55,030 bases of DNA from a bacterium (GCA_030690215.1 JAUYHD010000011.1:1-55030), one strand, 5' to 3'. Shown: positions 9,152-17,653, counted from the stretch's first letter. A program made the numbers and translations. The notes: generated by a model not told the origin, from the letters alone.

Positions 9152-9615
9152 AGTGATGATATCGGATTAAGTGTAATCTTTTTTTTGTTTATTTCTTTAA
9201 CTTCTTCCGTGACGATTGGTGTTTTGGGCGTTTTATTTTTTTTGGATGCGGACATTTGGACTTGGGGCTTCTTGGCGGTGCGGCGTTCTTCCAACACAAG
9301 AGTAATGTGGCTCGTTTTTTTACGGATAAGCGTCGCGCGCCCCATGGCCCGCGGCGAATAGCGCTTTAATACAGGGCCCTCGTCCACCCGAATTTCCGAT
9401 ACATACAAATGCGCGTCCTCCATATGAAAATTATGCTTTGCGTTTGCCTCTGCCGATTGTAATAATTTTTTCATCGGAAGCGACGCGCGTTTCGGAAGAA
9501 ACGACAAAATCTGAATTGCGTCCGTTACGTCTTTTCTTCTAATGGCATCGGCTACAAGCCGCACCTTTCGGGGCGCTATACGCAGATGTTTTAATTGTGC
9601 TTTTACTGCGGGCAT
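9148..9615 (-). CDS. rplV: 50S ribosomal protein L22 with C-terminal extension
   Basis: LKHLRIAPRKVRLVADAIR...YSPRAMGRATLIRKKTSHITLVL. Confidence 0.94.
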   Translation of the reverse strand: MPAVKAQLKHLRIAPRKVRLVADAIRRKDVTDAIQILSFLPKRASLPMKKLLQSAEANAKHNFHMEDAHLYVSEIRVDEGPVLKRYSPRAMGRATLIRKKTSHITLVLEERRTAKKPQVQMSASKKNKTPKTPIVTEEVKEINKKKITLNPISSL

Positions 9616-9620
9616 AGTGT

Positions 9621-9935
9621 TTATTGTTTTTTAGCTTGTATATCCGTTTCTTTCGCGCGCATTTCTGTTTCTTTTTGTAATTTTCCTCCGTGCCGTACAA
9701 ATTTGCGCGTGGGCGAAAATTCACCAAGCCGATGGCCAACCATCTCTTCGGTAACTTTCACCGGAATAAAATCTCTTCCGTTATGCACGCCGAACGTAAA
9801 CCCGACCATTTCAGGCGCAATCTGGGAATCGCGCGACCAGGTCTTTACAACCGTATTGTATTCCGGCTTCAATACGCTTATCTTTTTCAGTAGCTTTGGA
9901 TCCACATACGGACCCTTTTTCGCTGATCGTGTCAT
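9621..9935 (-). CDS. rpsS: 30S ribosomal protein S19
   Basis: [19 protein letters not shown]...[19 protein letters not shown]. Confidence 0.96.
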   Translation of the reverse strand: MTRSAKKGPYVDPKLLKKISVLKPEYNTVVKTWSRDSQIAPEMVGFTFGVHNGRDFIPVKVTEEMVGHRLGEFSPTRKFVRHGGKLQKETEMRAKETDIQAKKQ

Positions 9936-9979
9936 GCCAATTTTATTTATGAGCAGAGCGAATAATTATAAAATTGCGC
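9936..9979. repeat. Start-codon-abutting inverted repeat (copy 3)
   Basis: GCCAATTTTATTTATGAGCAGAGCGAATAATTATAAAATTGCGC. Confidence 0.6.
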
Positions 9980-10039
9980 ACCCAGCACATAACTTTGTAT
10001 TGAAAAAAATATTTATGAATACAAAGTTATGTGCTGGGT
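9980..10039. repeat. Perfect 22-bp inverted repeat hairpin
   Basis: ACCCAGCACATAACTTTGTATT - 16 nt - AATACAAAGTTATGTGCTGGGT. Confidence 0.85.
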
Positions 10040-10111
10040 AAAGTCACCGCGCTGTTCACGAAGCAAGTTTTGATGTACAAAACGTAGCTGAGTGATTACA
10101 GTGCGCGACCC

Positions 10112-10265
10112 CGCCTATTCCTCGGCATATGTATACTTCGTGAACATGCGGGATCTTCGCCCATTCAACTACTCGCTCGCGCTCGCAGGAATGGGCGGGG
10201 GTTTTGCAATCGCTCGCGCCAAATGCGTTTTTACGCATCTCGCGCGAGCGAGCAAATTCACTTTA
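10112..10265. repeat. ~154-bp intergenic repeat, copy 2
   Basis: Near-identical to 5875-6027; ends at the rplB stop codon. Confidence 0.85.
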
Positions 10266-11096
10266 ATGTTTCTTTTTCTTGCGTCCTTGCATAATTAACG
10301 CATTTGAATATTTTGTTTTCTTCCGGGTTTTCACGCCGCGCACCCCTTTGCCCCACCTGTTCTTTGGACGTTTAGTCCCACGAGGCGCTTTTCCTTCGCC
10401 TCCCCCATAGGGATGGTCAACCGGATTCATGGCAGATCCTCGGACAGTCGGTCGGACTCCCATCCAGCGAGTTCGGCCCGCTTTGCCGTACACAACAAGG
10501 TTATGTTCGCTATTTGAGGCTTGCCCTACGCTTGCCCAGCAGGAACTAGGAATTTTGCGCACCGTTCCTGACGGAAGTTTGACCAATGTATACCCAGAGT
10601 CATGCGCCATGACCTCCGCACTATTTCCCGCAGAACGCACAAGCCGCGCACCGCTCTTAGGGTAAGTTTCAATATTATATACCGAAGTACCTACCGGCAT
10701 CAAGTCCAGGGTGAGACGCGCACCGGGCAGTGGTTCTTGGGTTTTGCTTGTACGCATCACGTCTCCTGTTTTCAACCCTTCGGGCACTATATGGTAGCGA
10801 TGCTCACCGTCAGCATATAAAACATGCGCGATAAAAGCTGTGCGGTTCGGGTCATATTCAATGCTTATCACACGGGCAGGAATGTCAATTTTGTTGTAGT
10901 GAAAATCAATTTCGCGCCACAAGCGCTTTGAACCGCCTCCTTTGTGACGGGTTGTGATTTTGCCTGACGCACGCCCTTTCGCGCGCTTCCGTCCTGAAAC
11001 AAGCGCCTTGTAGGGTTCTGACTCGGTTAACACCCCGCGGTATGTCACCGTAGTCATTTGTCTTCGTGATGGGGTTGTTGGTCTATATGATTTCAT
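10263..11096 (-). CDS. rplB: 50S ribosomal protein L2
   Basis: HKGGGSKRLWREIDF...RGSAMNPVDHPYGGGEGKAPRG; MKSYRPTTPSRR start. Confidence 0.96.
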   Translation of the reverse strand: MKSYRPTTPSRRQMTTVTYRGVLTESEPYKALVSGRKRAKGRASGKITTRHKGGGSKRLWREIDFHYNKIDIPARVISIEYDPNRTAFIAHVLYADGEHRYHIVPEGLKTGDVMRTSKTQEPLPGARLTLDLMPVGTSVYNIETYPKSGARLVRSAGNSAEVMAHDSGYTLVKLPSGTVRKIPSSCWASVGQASNSEHNLVVYGKAGRTRWMGVRPTVRGSAMNPVDHPYGGGEGKAPRGTKRPKNRWGKGVRGVKTRKKTKYSNALIMQGRKKKKH

Positions 11097-11211
11097 ATAT
11101 ACGTGATGCTCATCTACGAATCTTATGCTAATCTGCAAATTGCTAATACTATGTTTACGCAATATTCGCAATTCGCATTATTGGCATGACATTCGCTGAT
11201 TGGCATAACAA

Positions 11212-11655
11212 CTATACAAATTCTATTTTTTCACCTTTCTTTAATGTAATCATTGCTTTTCGGTAGCCTGGCTTTGTCCCTACAACACCGCGAAGCACGC
11301 GGCGTTTAGACTGGACATGCGACACATTCACGGAACTCACGCGCACCCGATATAATTCTTCAACCGCTTTGCGAATTTCGTTTTTCGTCGCCTCCCCCGA
11401 CACCCGAAATGTATAGGTGCCATGTTCTGCAAGACGCGCGGACTTCTCGGTTACGGACGGCTGGATCAACACGCGCGCGGCCTGATTGGACGCATACGTC
11501 GTGCTTCCTTTCTTTTCTTTTTTATCTGTTGTTTGTGTGTCAGGTTTTTCTGCGACTTCTTTTTGCGTTTTCTCTTTTGTCCGTTCACGGTATCGCGCGT
11601 CTCGTCCCTCTTCTTTCCTTCCTTTTTTTGTTTTAAAAATATCAAATAGCGCCAT
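11212..11655 (-). CDS. rplW: 50S ribosomal protein L23 with charged N-terminal extension
   Basis: LIQPSVTEKSARLAEHGTYTFRVS...; ~55 aa Lys/Glu-rich N-terminus. Confidence 0.93.
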   Translation of the reverse strand: MALFDIFKTKKGRKEEGRDARYRERTKEKTQKEVAEKPDTQTTDKKEKKGSTTYASNQAARVLIQPSVTEKSARLAEHGTYTFRVSGEATKNEIRKAVEELYRVRVSSVNVSHVQSKRRVLRGVVGTKPGYRKAMITLKKGEKIEFV

Positions 11656-11660
11656 ATGTG

Positions 11661-12308
11661 TTATGAAATTTTCTTTTCTAATACGGAAATGCTTTCTTTC
11701 GGCAACATGACGTACTGGGAACCCAACAAATCAAGCACATTAAGATTCCGCGCCTCTGTTACCGTAACGCCATTCATGTTGCGGAGCGCGCGGATAGTTG
11801 CCGCATCGTTTGACGGAATAAGCACAAGAACTTTTCCTTTGCCGAGACGCTCAAATCCATTAATTCCCGCGAGTATTTTTATTACCGACGCTGCCGCTTT
11901 TGTCTTTGCCTGCGTACATGAAAATTCATCAAGCACCAAAACAGTATGTTCACGAAACTTTTGAGAAAGTACTGAAAACACTGCTTTTCGCTTCATTTTT
12001 TTATTTATCTTTTTTGTATAATTGCTCTCGGAGCGCGGACCATGCGTTACCCCTCCCCCGATCCAAATGGGCGAACGAATTGAGCCGTGTCGCGCGCGCC
12101 CCGTGCCTTTCTGGCGCCATGGCTTTTTTCCTCCTCCGCGCACTTCACTCCGATCTTTTGTATGGGCGGTTCCTCTGCGCTTATTTGAACGTTCGGATTC
12201 GGCTACCTGCCACACAAGAGCGGGACTCCACGCTACATCAAAAAGCGCGCTCGGCATTTCAAGCGTTCCTGCTTTTTCTCCTTTTTGATTGTAGATAGTC
12301 GTTTTCAT
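11661..12308 (-). CDS. rplD: 50S ribosomal protein L4
   Basis: GGGKKPWRQKGTGRARHGSIRSPIWIGGGVTHGPRS. Confidence 0.95.
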   Translation of the reverse strand: MKTTIYNQKGEKAGTLEMPSALFDVAWSPALVWQVAESERSNKRRGTAHTKDRSEVRGGGKKPWRQKGTGRARHGSIRSPIWIGGGVTHGPRSESNYTKKINKKMKRKAVFSVLSQKFREHTVLVLDEFSCTQAKTKAAASVIKILAGINGFERLGKGKVLVLIPSNDAATIRALRNMNGVTVTEARNLNVLDLLGSQYVMLPKESISVLEKKIS

Positions 12309-12315
12309 AGATCGC

Positions 12316-12978
12316 TTATTTTTTCTTTTGCTCCTTTCCTTTAATTTCCACGAGGGACCCGAACGCGCCCGGCAACGCGCCTTTCAACGCGAGTATGTTC
12401 TGTTTTATATCAATTTTCACCACCCGGACATTTTTTAGGGTTACTCGATCACTCCCCATACGACCGCCCATGCGCATACCTTTCGCCACCTTTCCTCCGG
12501 CGCGTCCCGAACTCCCCCCGATAGAGCCGGGCTCGCGTTCGGAATGCTTCTGTCCATGGGTTCGCGGGCCCCCGTGGAACCCATGACGCTTTACAACGCC
12601 CTGAAACCCCTTTCCCTTAGAAACGCCGCTCACTTCTACCTTTTCTCCTTCCTGAAACACGGACACGGTAACATCATCTCCTTCTTTCATAGCGGTGTCG
12701 CTATCCATTTTCATTTCTCTCATCCATCGTATGCCCGAGTTTTGAGTTTTGAGTTTTGAGTTTTGAGTTTTCCCAAGGTGCCCTTGTTGGGGCTTCTTCA
12801 TCTTGCTTTTGCTCTTTTTGCCGAACCCAATCTGCAAAGCATCGTATCCGTCTTTTTCCTTCGTTTTTATCTGGGTCACTACAACCGGACCCGCCTGCAC
12901 TAAAGTCACGGGGGTTACATTTCCCTCGTCATCAAACACCTGCGACATTTCTAGTTTTTTCCCTAAAATAAACTTCAT
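12316..12978 (-). CDS. rplC: 50S ribosomal protein L3 with repeat-encoded insertion
   Basis: GKGFQGVVKRHGFHGGPRTHGQKHSEREPGSIGG; TQNSKLKTQNS insert. Confidence 0.95.
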   Translation of the reverse strand: MKFILGKKLEMSQVFDDEGNVTPVTLVQAGPVVVTQIKTKEKDGYDALQIGFGKKSKSKMKKPQQGHLGKTQNSKLKTQNSGIRWMREMKMDSDTAMKEGDDVTVSVFQEGEKVEVSGVSKGKGFQGVVKRHGFHGGPRTHGQKHSEREPGSIGGSSGRAGGKVAKGMRMGGRMGSDRVTLKNVRVVKIDIKQNILALKGALPGAFGSLVEIKGKEQKKK

Positions 12979-13049
12979 ATGCCAATTATAAAATTAAGGT
13001 TTGATAGTGCTTTTTGCCTCCGGCAAAATCGCACATCAATTTTCTTCAT

Positions 13050-13078
13050 TGAAAAAATCCCGGCATAACGGGATTTTC
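13050..13078 (-). terminator. Intrinsic terminator-like hairpin between rpsJ and rplC
   Basis: Minus strand AAAATCCCGTTATGCCGGGATTTTTTC. Confidence 0.55.
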
Positions 13079-13114
13079 AAAGCATCGTAACCCGAATAAT
13101 GCACTTTCGCTATG

Positions 13115-13522
13115 TTACATCATTTTTACCTCAATATCAACGCCTGCTGGCAGGTTAAGATTAGTCAGCGCATCAATGATGCGGGGCGTTGGGTTAAGGA
13201 TATCTATCAGCCGTTTATGGACTCTCATTTCAAACTGCTCTCGCGCATTTTTATGCACGAATGTTGAACGATTTACGGTATATTTGCGTATCTCAACCGG
13301 AAGCGGCACGGGACCGGTAAGTTCCGCGCCGTATCGACGTGCAGTCTCAACAATCTGCTTTACCGATGAATCAAGGATCTTGTGGTCGTAGGCACGAACA
13401 CGAATGCGAAGCTTCTGCGGCAATGCTTCCTCAGAAGGCGCTTTTTTCCTGATTACCGTCTTTGCTGGTGCGCTTTTTTTGGGAGCGCTTTTCTTTTTTG
13501 CTTTTGATTGAGTCGCTGTCAT
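13115..13522 (-). CDS. rpsJ: 30S ribosomal protein S10 with basic N-terminal extension
   Basis: [42 protein letters not shown]. Confidence 0.95.
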   Translation of the reverse strand: MTATQSKAKKKSAPKKSAPAKTVIRKKAPSEEALPQKLRIRVRAYDHKILDSSVKQIVETARRYGAELTGPVPLPVEIRKYTVNRSTFVHKNAREQFEMRVHKRLIDILNPTPRIIDALTNLNLPAGVDIEVKMM

Positions 13523-13630
13523 GTGCCAAAAATTAAGGAACGTAGTTGATTATAATATTTGTATACCCCCTCCGATTTCACAATTGAAAACAGGCGCTAA
13601 TAGGTCGCAGGGGTTGCTGTTATCGCAATC

Positions 13631-14824
13631 CTACTTGGTAATCTTGGTGACAACACCCGCGCCCACGGTCTTTCCACCTTCACGAATAGCGAATCGTTGC
13701 TTCTCCTCCAACGCAACAGGCGCTATCAATTTCCCGGTGAATGTAATGGTGTCGCCCGGCATAACCATTTCGGTTCCTGTGGGCAATGTCACCTCTCCGG
13801 TAACGTCAGTGGTGCGAATGTAAAATTGGGGTTTGTATCCGGTAAAGAACGGGGTGTGCCGTCCTCCCTCTTCCTTGCTTAATACATATACTTCCGCTTC
13901 AAATTCTGTGTGAGGAGTAACCGATCCCGGCTTTGCCAAAACCTGCCCTCGCTCAATATCTTCTTTCTTAAGACCGCGGAGCAAAATACCTGCATTGTCC
14001 CCCGCCATACCTTCGTCCAATGATTTATTGAACATTTCGATTCCGGTGACAGTCGTCTTTGCGGTGTCTTTAATACCGATAAGCTCAATATCGTCTCCTA
14101 CTTTTACCTTTCCTCGCTCAATACGGCCGGTAACAACAGTCCCCCGTCCTTCAATTGAGAAGATGTCTTCGATAGGCATCAAAAATGGTTTTTCTATTTC
14201 CCGCACCGGTTCAGGGATAAATTCATCAAGCTGACGCGCAAGTTCCAAAATCGGCTTTGCCCATTCGCTATCAGCAGAGGTTGCTTCAAGCGCTTTAAGG
14301 CCCGACCCCCGAATAATAGGGGTTGTGTCTCCCGGATATTGGTATTTTGTAAGAAGCTCGCGGATTTCTGCTTCAACAAGGTCAATAAGCTCTTTGTCAT
14401 CAACCGTATCAACTTTGTTCAAGAAAACAATGATTGCAGGCACTCCAACTTGGCGCGCAAGAAGAATGTGCTCGCGCGTCTGAGGCATTGGTCCGTCTGC
14501 CGCAGACACTACAAGAATTGCGCCGTCCATCTGTGCCGCTCCTGTAATCATGTTTTTGATGTAATCAGCGTGACCCGGCGCGTCAATGTGCGCGTAATGA
14601 CGCTTTTCTGTTTCATATTCTGAATGGTGAAGCGCAATGGTAATACCGCGCTGCCGTTCTTCGGGCGCCTTATCAATGTCTGTAACCTTTTCCATCTTTA
14701 CCTTGTTCCCCGCAAGATTCAAGACATTTAAAATCGCTGCGGTCAACGTTGTTTTTCCATGGTCAACGTGACCAATGGTACCGACATTTACGTGCGGTTT
14801 TGTTCGTTCAAATTTTTCTGCCAT
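13631..14824 (-). CDS. tuf: Elongation factor Tu
   Basis: [31 protein letters not shown]...[49 protein letters not shown]. Confidence 0.98.
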   Translation of the reverse strand: MAEKFERTKPHVNVGTIGHVDHGKTTLTAAILNVLNLAGNKVKMEKVTDIDKAPEERQRGITIALHHSEYETEKRHYAHIDAPGHADYIKNMITGAAQMDGAILVVSAADGPMPQTREHILLARQVGVPAIIVFLNKVDTVDDKELIDLVEAEIRELLTKYQYPGDTTPIIRGSGLKALEATSADSEWAKPILELARQLDEFIPEPVREIEKPFLMPIEDIFSIEGRGTVVTGRIERGKVKVGDDIELIGIKDTAKTTVTGIEMFNKSLDEGMAGDNAGILLRGLKKEDIERGQVLAKPGSVTPHTEFEAEVYVLSKEEGGRHTPFFTGYKPQFYIRTTDVTGEVTLPTGTEMVMPGDTITFTGKLIAPVALEEKQRFAIREGGKTVGAGVVTKITK

Positions 14825-14886
14825 AGTGTCTTATATAGAATAGACTAATAAAAATAAAAAAACCTTTTTATAAGGATATAGAGACA

Positions 14887-14915
14887 ATAATAACGGAGGG
14901 GTCAAAAGAAGTCAA
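14887..14915 (-). promoter_or_regulatory. Sigma-70-like promoter of tuf
   Basis: Minus strand TTGACT-17 nt-TATTAT; -35 directly abuts element A2. Confidence 0.65.
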
Positions 14916-15054
14916 CCCCGTAAGACAATATCATATAATAAGTCATGCGTTCGCCGCCAAAAGCACAAAAACCATTGTATTTTGTTGTTTTTCCGGGAAT
15001 ATTGTTTCGCATAATGACTTATAAGAATGCATCATATGATATTGCTCTACGGGG
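14916..15054 (+). mobile_element. Type A palindromic element, copy A2 (139 bp)
   Basis: CCCCGTAAGACAATATCATAT...ATATGATATTGCTCTACGGGG; TCAA on both sides. Confidence 0.8.
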
Positions 15055-15058
15055 TCAA

Positions 15059-15097
15059 CCCCGTTAGAGCGTTGCAAGGCCCGCTCATCTAACGGGG
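15059..15097 (+). mobile_element. Type C element, copy C2 (39 bp)
   Basis: CCCCGTTAGAGCGTTGCAAGGCCCGCTCATCTAACGGGG; TCAA on both sides. Confidence 0.75.
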
Positions 15098-15101
15098 TCA
15101 A

Positions 15102-15382
15102 CCCCGTTTGGCTAAATCGAAAGCTGTATCTACGTCTGACGGATACTGTATGTGGTTAAAGAAACAACGGTCCGTTGAGCATATTGTCGAAATTTGCTGG
15201 TAGATACAGCAAGCCCCGTTTGACACTATCACATGGTAAGTCATGCGTTCGCCGCTTTTATTATGTGTATAGTAGATTTCTTTTTCATTGTACATATATT
15301 GTCCACACAAGGACTTACAAGAATGCATTATGTGATAGTGTCTTACGGGGCAAGGAAGACGATTCGATTTTGCCTAACGGGG
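15102..15382 (-). mobile_element. Type B element, copy B2, interrupted by A3
   Basis: Reverse-complement alignable to B1 when 15214-15350 plus one 4-bp duplication are removed; TCAA on both sides. Confidence 0.75.
15214..15350 (+). mobile_element. Type A element, copy A3 (137 bp), nested in B2
   Basis: CAAG-CCCCGTTTGACACTATCACAT...ATGTGATAGTGTCTTACGGGG-CAAG; 4-bp TSD. Confidence 0.85.
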
Positions 15383-15443
15383 TCAAGCATCCAGTAAAAC
15401 TTGCTGAAGGCAAGCAAAATAGGCAAAAATAGCCATTCGGGGC

Positions 15444-15479
15444 GAAAAAAAGCCGCACAAACAATATGCGCGGCCCGGG
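15444..15479 (-). terminator. Intrinsic terminator
   Basis: Minus strand GCCGCGCATATTGTTTGTGCGGCTTTTTTT. Confidence 0.55.
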
Positions 15480-15481
15480 TA

Positions 15482-15769
15482 TTACTTTTCTATTTTTTCT
15501 ATACAAATGCCCTTTCCGGCAAAGCGTTCATTAAACCTCTCTACCGAAAAACAAGGCATTTCTAGGATATCTATCATAAGGATCTCGCCCCCTGGATATG
15601 AGATGCCGAAAATTTCATCCGGCCCATTACCAGTAATGGTAATGGTATATTCCGTTAGTCCCCTGTACCGCCCCGCTTCTTCTTCCAAGAACAATCGTAT
15701 TGAATGGATGTAGATATTATCCCGTCTCTTCGAATCTAATTTATTTATTCTTTCGCTAAGCACTGACAT
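15482..15769 (-). CDS. Hypothetical protein
   Basis: 95 aa ORF with upstream promoter TTGACA-17-TATTCT at 15802-15830. Confidence 0.6.
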   Translation of the reverse strand: MSVLSERINKLDSKRRDNIYIHSIRLFLEEEAGRYRGLTEYTITITGNGPDEIFGISYPGGEILMIDILEMPCFSVERFNERFAGKGICIEKIEK

Positions 15770-15801
15770 TACACTTCTCCTTTTTTAATTTGCTTTCTGT
15801 C

Positions 15802-15830
15802 AGAATAGCATTCTTTATGGTTTTTGTCAA
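15802..15830 (-). promoter_or_regulatory. Sigma-70-like promoter
   Basis: Minus strand TTGACA-17 nt-TATTCT. Confidence 0.65.
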
Positions 15831-15899
15831 GCGCGTTCGTAACCCCAGAGCCAAGCTCTGGGGCTTGGCGCGGGGTTGTCAAGAATTACGAATGGGCAT

Positions 15900-15930
15900 A
15901 AAAAAACGGACCAAGGTTTTGGTCCGTCTA
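15900..15930 (-). terminator. Intrinsic terminator
   Basis: Minus strand ACGGACCAAAACCTTGGTCCGTTTTTTT. Confidence 0.65.
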
Positions 15931-15956
15931 ATTCTTATATTTGCTATCCTACCCTT

Positions 15957-16259
15957 CTAACGAAAAATTGAATGTGTTAATAAATGAAACACCGAAATGC
16001 CCATAAACAATTCAACGTATATAGCAATCGAGATTACCCATGATGCAAAAAGAAATGGCAGCAAGATATAAAAAATCACATAATACAATGCTACCGCCCT
16101 GCTTGATGCGAAAAATCCCCCACTACTGTCTTTTGTGAAGCACGCTATTATTCCAGCCGCAGTAATCAGGATTGAAAAAATGGCGAGCGACCTCATCGTG
16201 AGCAAAAATCCAAGAATACCCCCCGCCACAAGCGCGAGCGCAATATACCATTTAGACAT
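15957..16259 (-). CDS. Hypothetical small membrane protein
   Basis: 100 aa, three hydrophobic segments; overlaps upstream ORF by 8 nt. Confidence 0.55.
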   Translation of the reverse strand: MSKWYIALALVAGGILGFLLTMRSLAIFSILITAAGIIACFTKDSSGGFFASSRAVALYYVIFYILLPFLFASWVISIAIYVELFMGISVFHLLTHSIFR

Positions 16260-16623
16260 ACGCTCGACCTCCCATCGACCGAAATCCCATTTTACGAAGC
16301 TGGATAAGGGTCCTCATCGATGTTTCCTTCGGTCGCCCCACAAAGACCATTTCACCGGAATACAGAACAAAATATAGGTTATTGCCGTAAAGTCCTCGTA
16401 TCTTTATACTGCCATCCACATCAATTACCCGTTTTCTTTCCTTTTTTATACTGGGATCTTTTGCGTACATCTTATTCCATTTTTTTAAAAACGCCTGGAA
16501 AGAAAATCCTCCCATTTTTTCGGCATGATCCCTCATGAATTCTTTTTTTAACTCCTTGTCATCCCCGCATTCTACCTGCGCGAATTTTTCAAACGCATCT
16601 TTTTCATAAATGAATACCGGCAT
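16252..16623 (-). CDS. Hypothetical protein
   Basis: 123 aa ORF in operon-like arrangement. Confidence 0.55.
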   Translation of the reverse strand: MPVFIYEKDAFEKFAQVECGDDKELKKEFMRDHAEKMGGFSFQAFLKKWNKMYAKDPSIKKERKRVIDVDGSIKIRGLYGNNLYFVLYSGEMVFVGRPKETSMRTLIQLRKMGFRSMGGRAYV

Positions 16624-16837
16624 GCTTTTCCTCCTTTTGTGACTTTGTACTTTTAAATTCTTCGTAAATTGTTTTATAACACTCGCAAGTTTTGCTTAAA
16701 GATTCGGGGCTCCCGCCTAATCGAAACGCGAAATAACATCCGCGCTCTTTATGCATTTTGCATTCATTCGCCTGTTGGGTTTCTGCAAATCTACGCCTTA
16801 TACCATCTTCATCTACAAGGGATTCCTTGCTCATCAC
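16604..16837 (-). CDS. Hypothetical protein
   Basis: 77 aa ORF, promoter/leader upstream. Confidence 0.5.
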   Translation of the reverse strand: MMSKESLVDEDGIRRRFAETQQANECKMHKERGCYFAFRLGGSPESLSKTCECYKTIYEEFKSTKSQKEEKHAGIHL

Positions 16838-16867
16838 TTCCCCCCTTTATTTTCAAAGAACAAAAAT

Positions 16868-16896
16868 AAAATAGCACATTTTATATTATTTTTCAA
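16868..16896 (-). promoter_or_regulatory. Sigma-70-like promoter
   Basis: Minus strand TTGAAA-17 nt-TATTTT with GTGC before the -10. Confidence 0.6.
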
Positions 16897-17003
16897 ACAT
16901 CCAGCAAAATGAAAAACAAACTATTCGCCTATTCGCGCGAATTAGAGATTGGGAAAACAATGCGAATAAATAAAAACCGCAGGGCAAACCGTGCGGTTAT
17001 TTT

Positions 17004-17291
17004 TTACATTAAATGCTGGTCAAAACTGTCCAACACGTCATCTTTCGAATATGCGCCTTCTTCTGCGGACCATAACTCAATAATATCGCCCCACAGTAAG
17101 ACCACATTCGTAGTAAAGACGTAGCCATCTACTCGTATGTTTATCCCCTCTGTCGTCACACCCCCCAAAATCGCTTCGTCCGAAGAAGATCCTCCAGCCA
17201 CAACTACATGCACCCTATCTCCATATTTGAGATTGCTTTGTAAAAAATCCTCTTTGCTCTGAATATTTACAGGTACTTTTGTGGTGCTCAT
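17004..17291 (-). CDS. Hypothetical protein
   Basis: 95 aa ORF, overlaps upstream ORF start by 4 nt. Confidence 0.5.
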   Translation of the reverse strand: MSTTKVPVNIQSKEDFLQSNLKYGDRVHVVVAGGSSSDEAILGGVTTEGINIRVDGYVFTTNVVLLWGDIIELWSAEEGAYSKDDVLDSFDQHLM

Positions 17292-17590
17292 TCGCTTGCC
17301 TCCTTTTTGGATGCTTCCTTTTCTTTTTCGCTAAGTTCGCGCAAACGTATGTGGGACGCCATGCCAAACGGCGTAATCCTGTCATAACTAGGCCACTCAA
17401 GCCCGCACATAGAAGCAAACATCTTTGCCTCCTCGCCCGTAACATTGAAATCTGCGGCATCTCGCCCTCTAAGTGTAATGGAAACATTATATTCCGTCCC
17501 CTCTTCAATCAATTCTTCTGCGCCGGCCTTAATTTCTTTTTGCCTTTCTTCCGGCAGTTCTTTTATTCTTTCATCAAGCGTTTTACCCAT
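17288..17590 (-). CDS. Hypothetical protein
   Basis: MGKTLDERIKELPEERQKEIKAG..., AAGGAG RBS upstream. Confidence 0.55.
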   Translation of the reverse strand: MGKTLDERIKELPEERQKEIKAGAEELIEEGTEYNVSITLRGRDAADFNVTGEEAKMFASMCGLEWPSYDRITPFGMASHIRLRELSEKEKEASKKEASE

Positions 17591-17624
17591 TTCTATTCTC
17601 CTTGTTAATTTCCAATCCAAAAAC

Positions 17625-17653
17625 AAAATAGCACGGAAATGTTTATTTTTCAA
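17625..17653 (-). promoter_or_regulatory. Sigma-70-like promoter
   Basis: Minus strand TTGAAA-17 nt-TATTTT. Confidence 0.6.

Noticed and set aside
9595-10041. Plus-strand 148-aa ORF across rpsS and its spacer
   Set aside because: Overlaps rpsS antisense and runs into hairpin repeats; no recognisable domain
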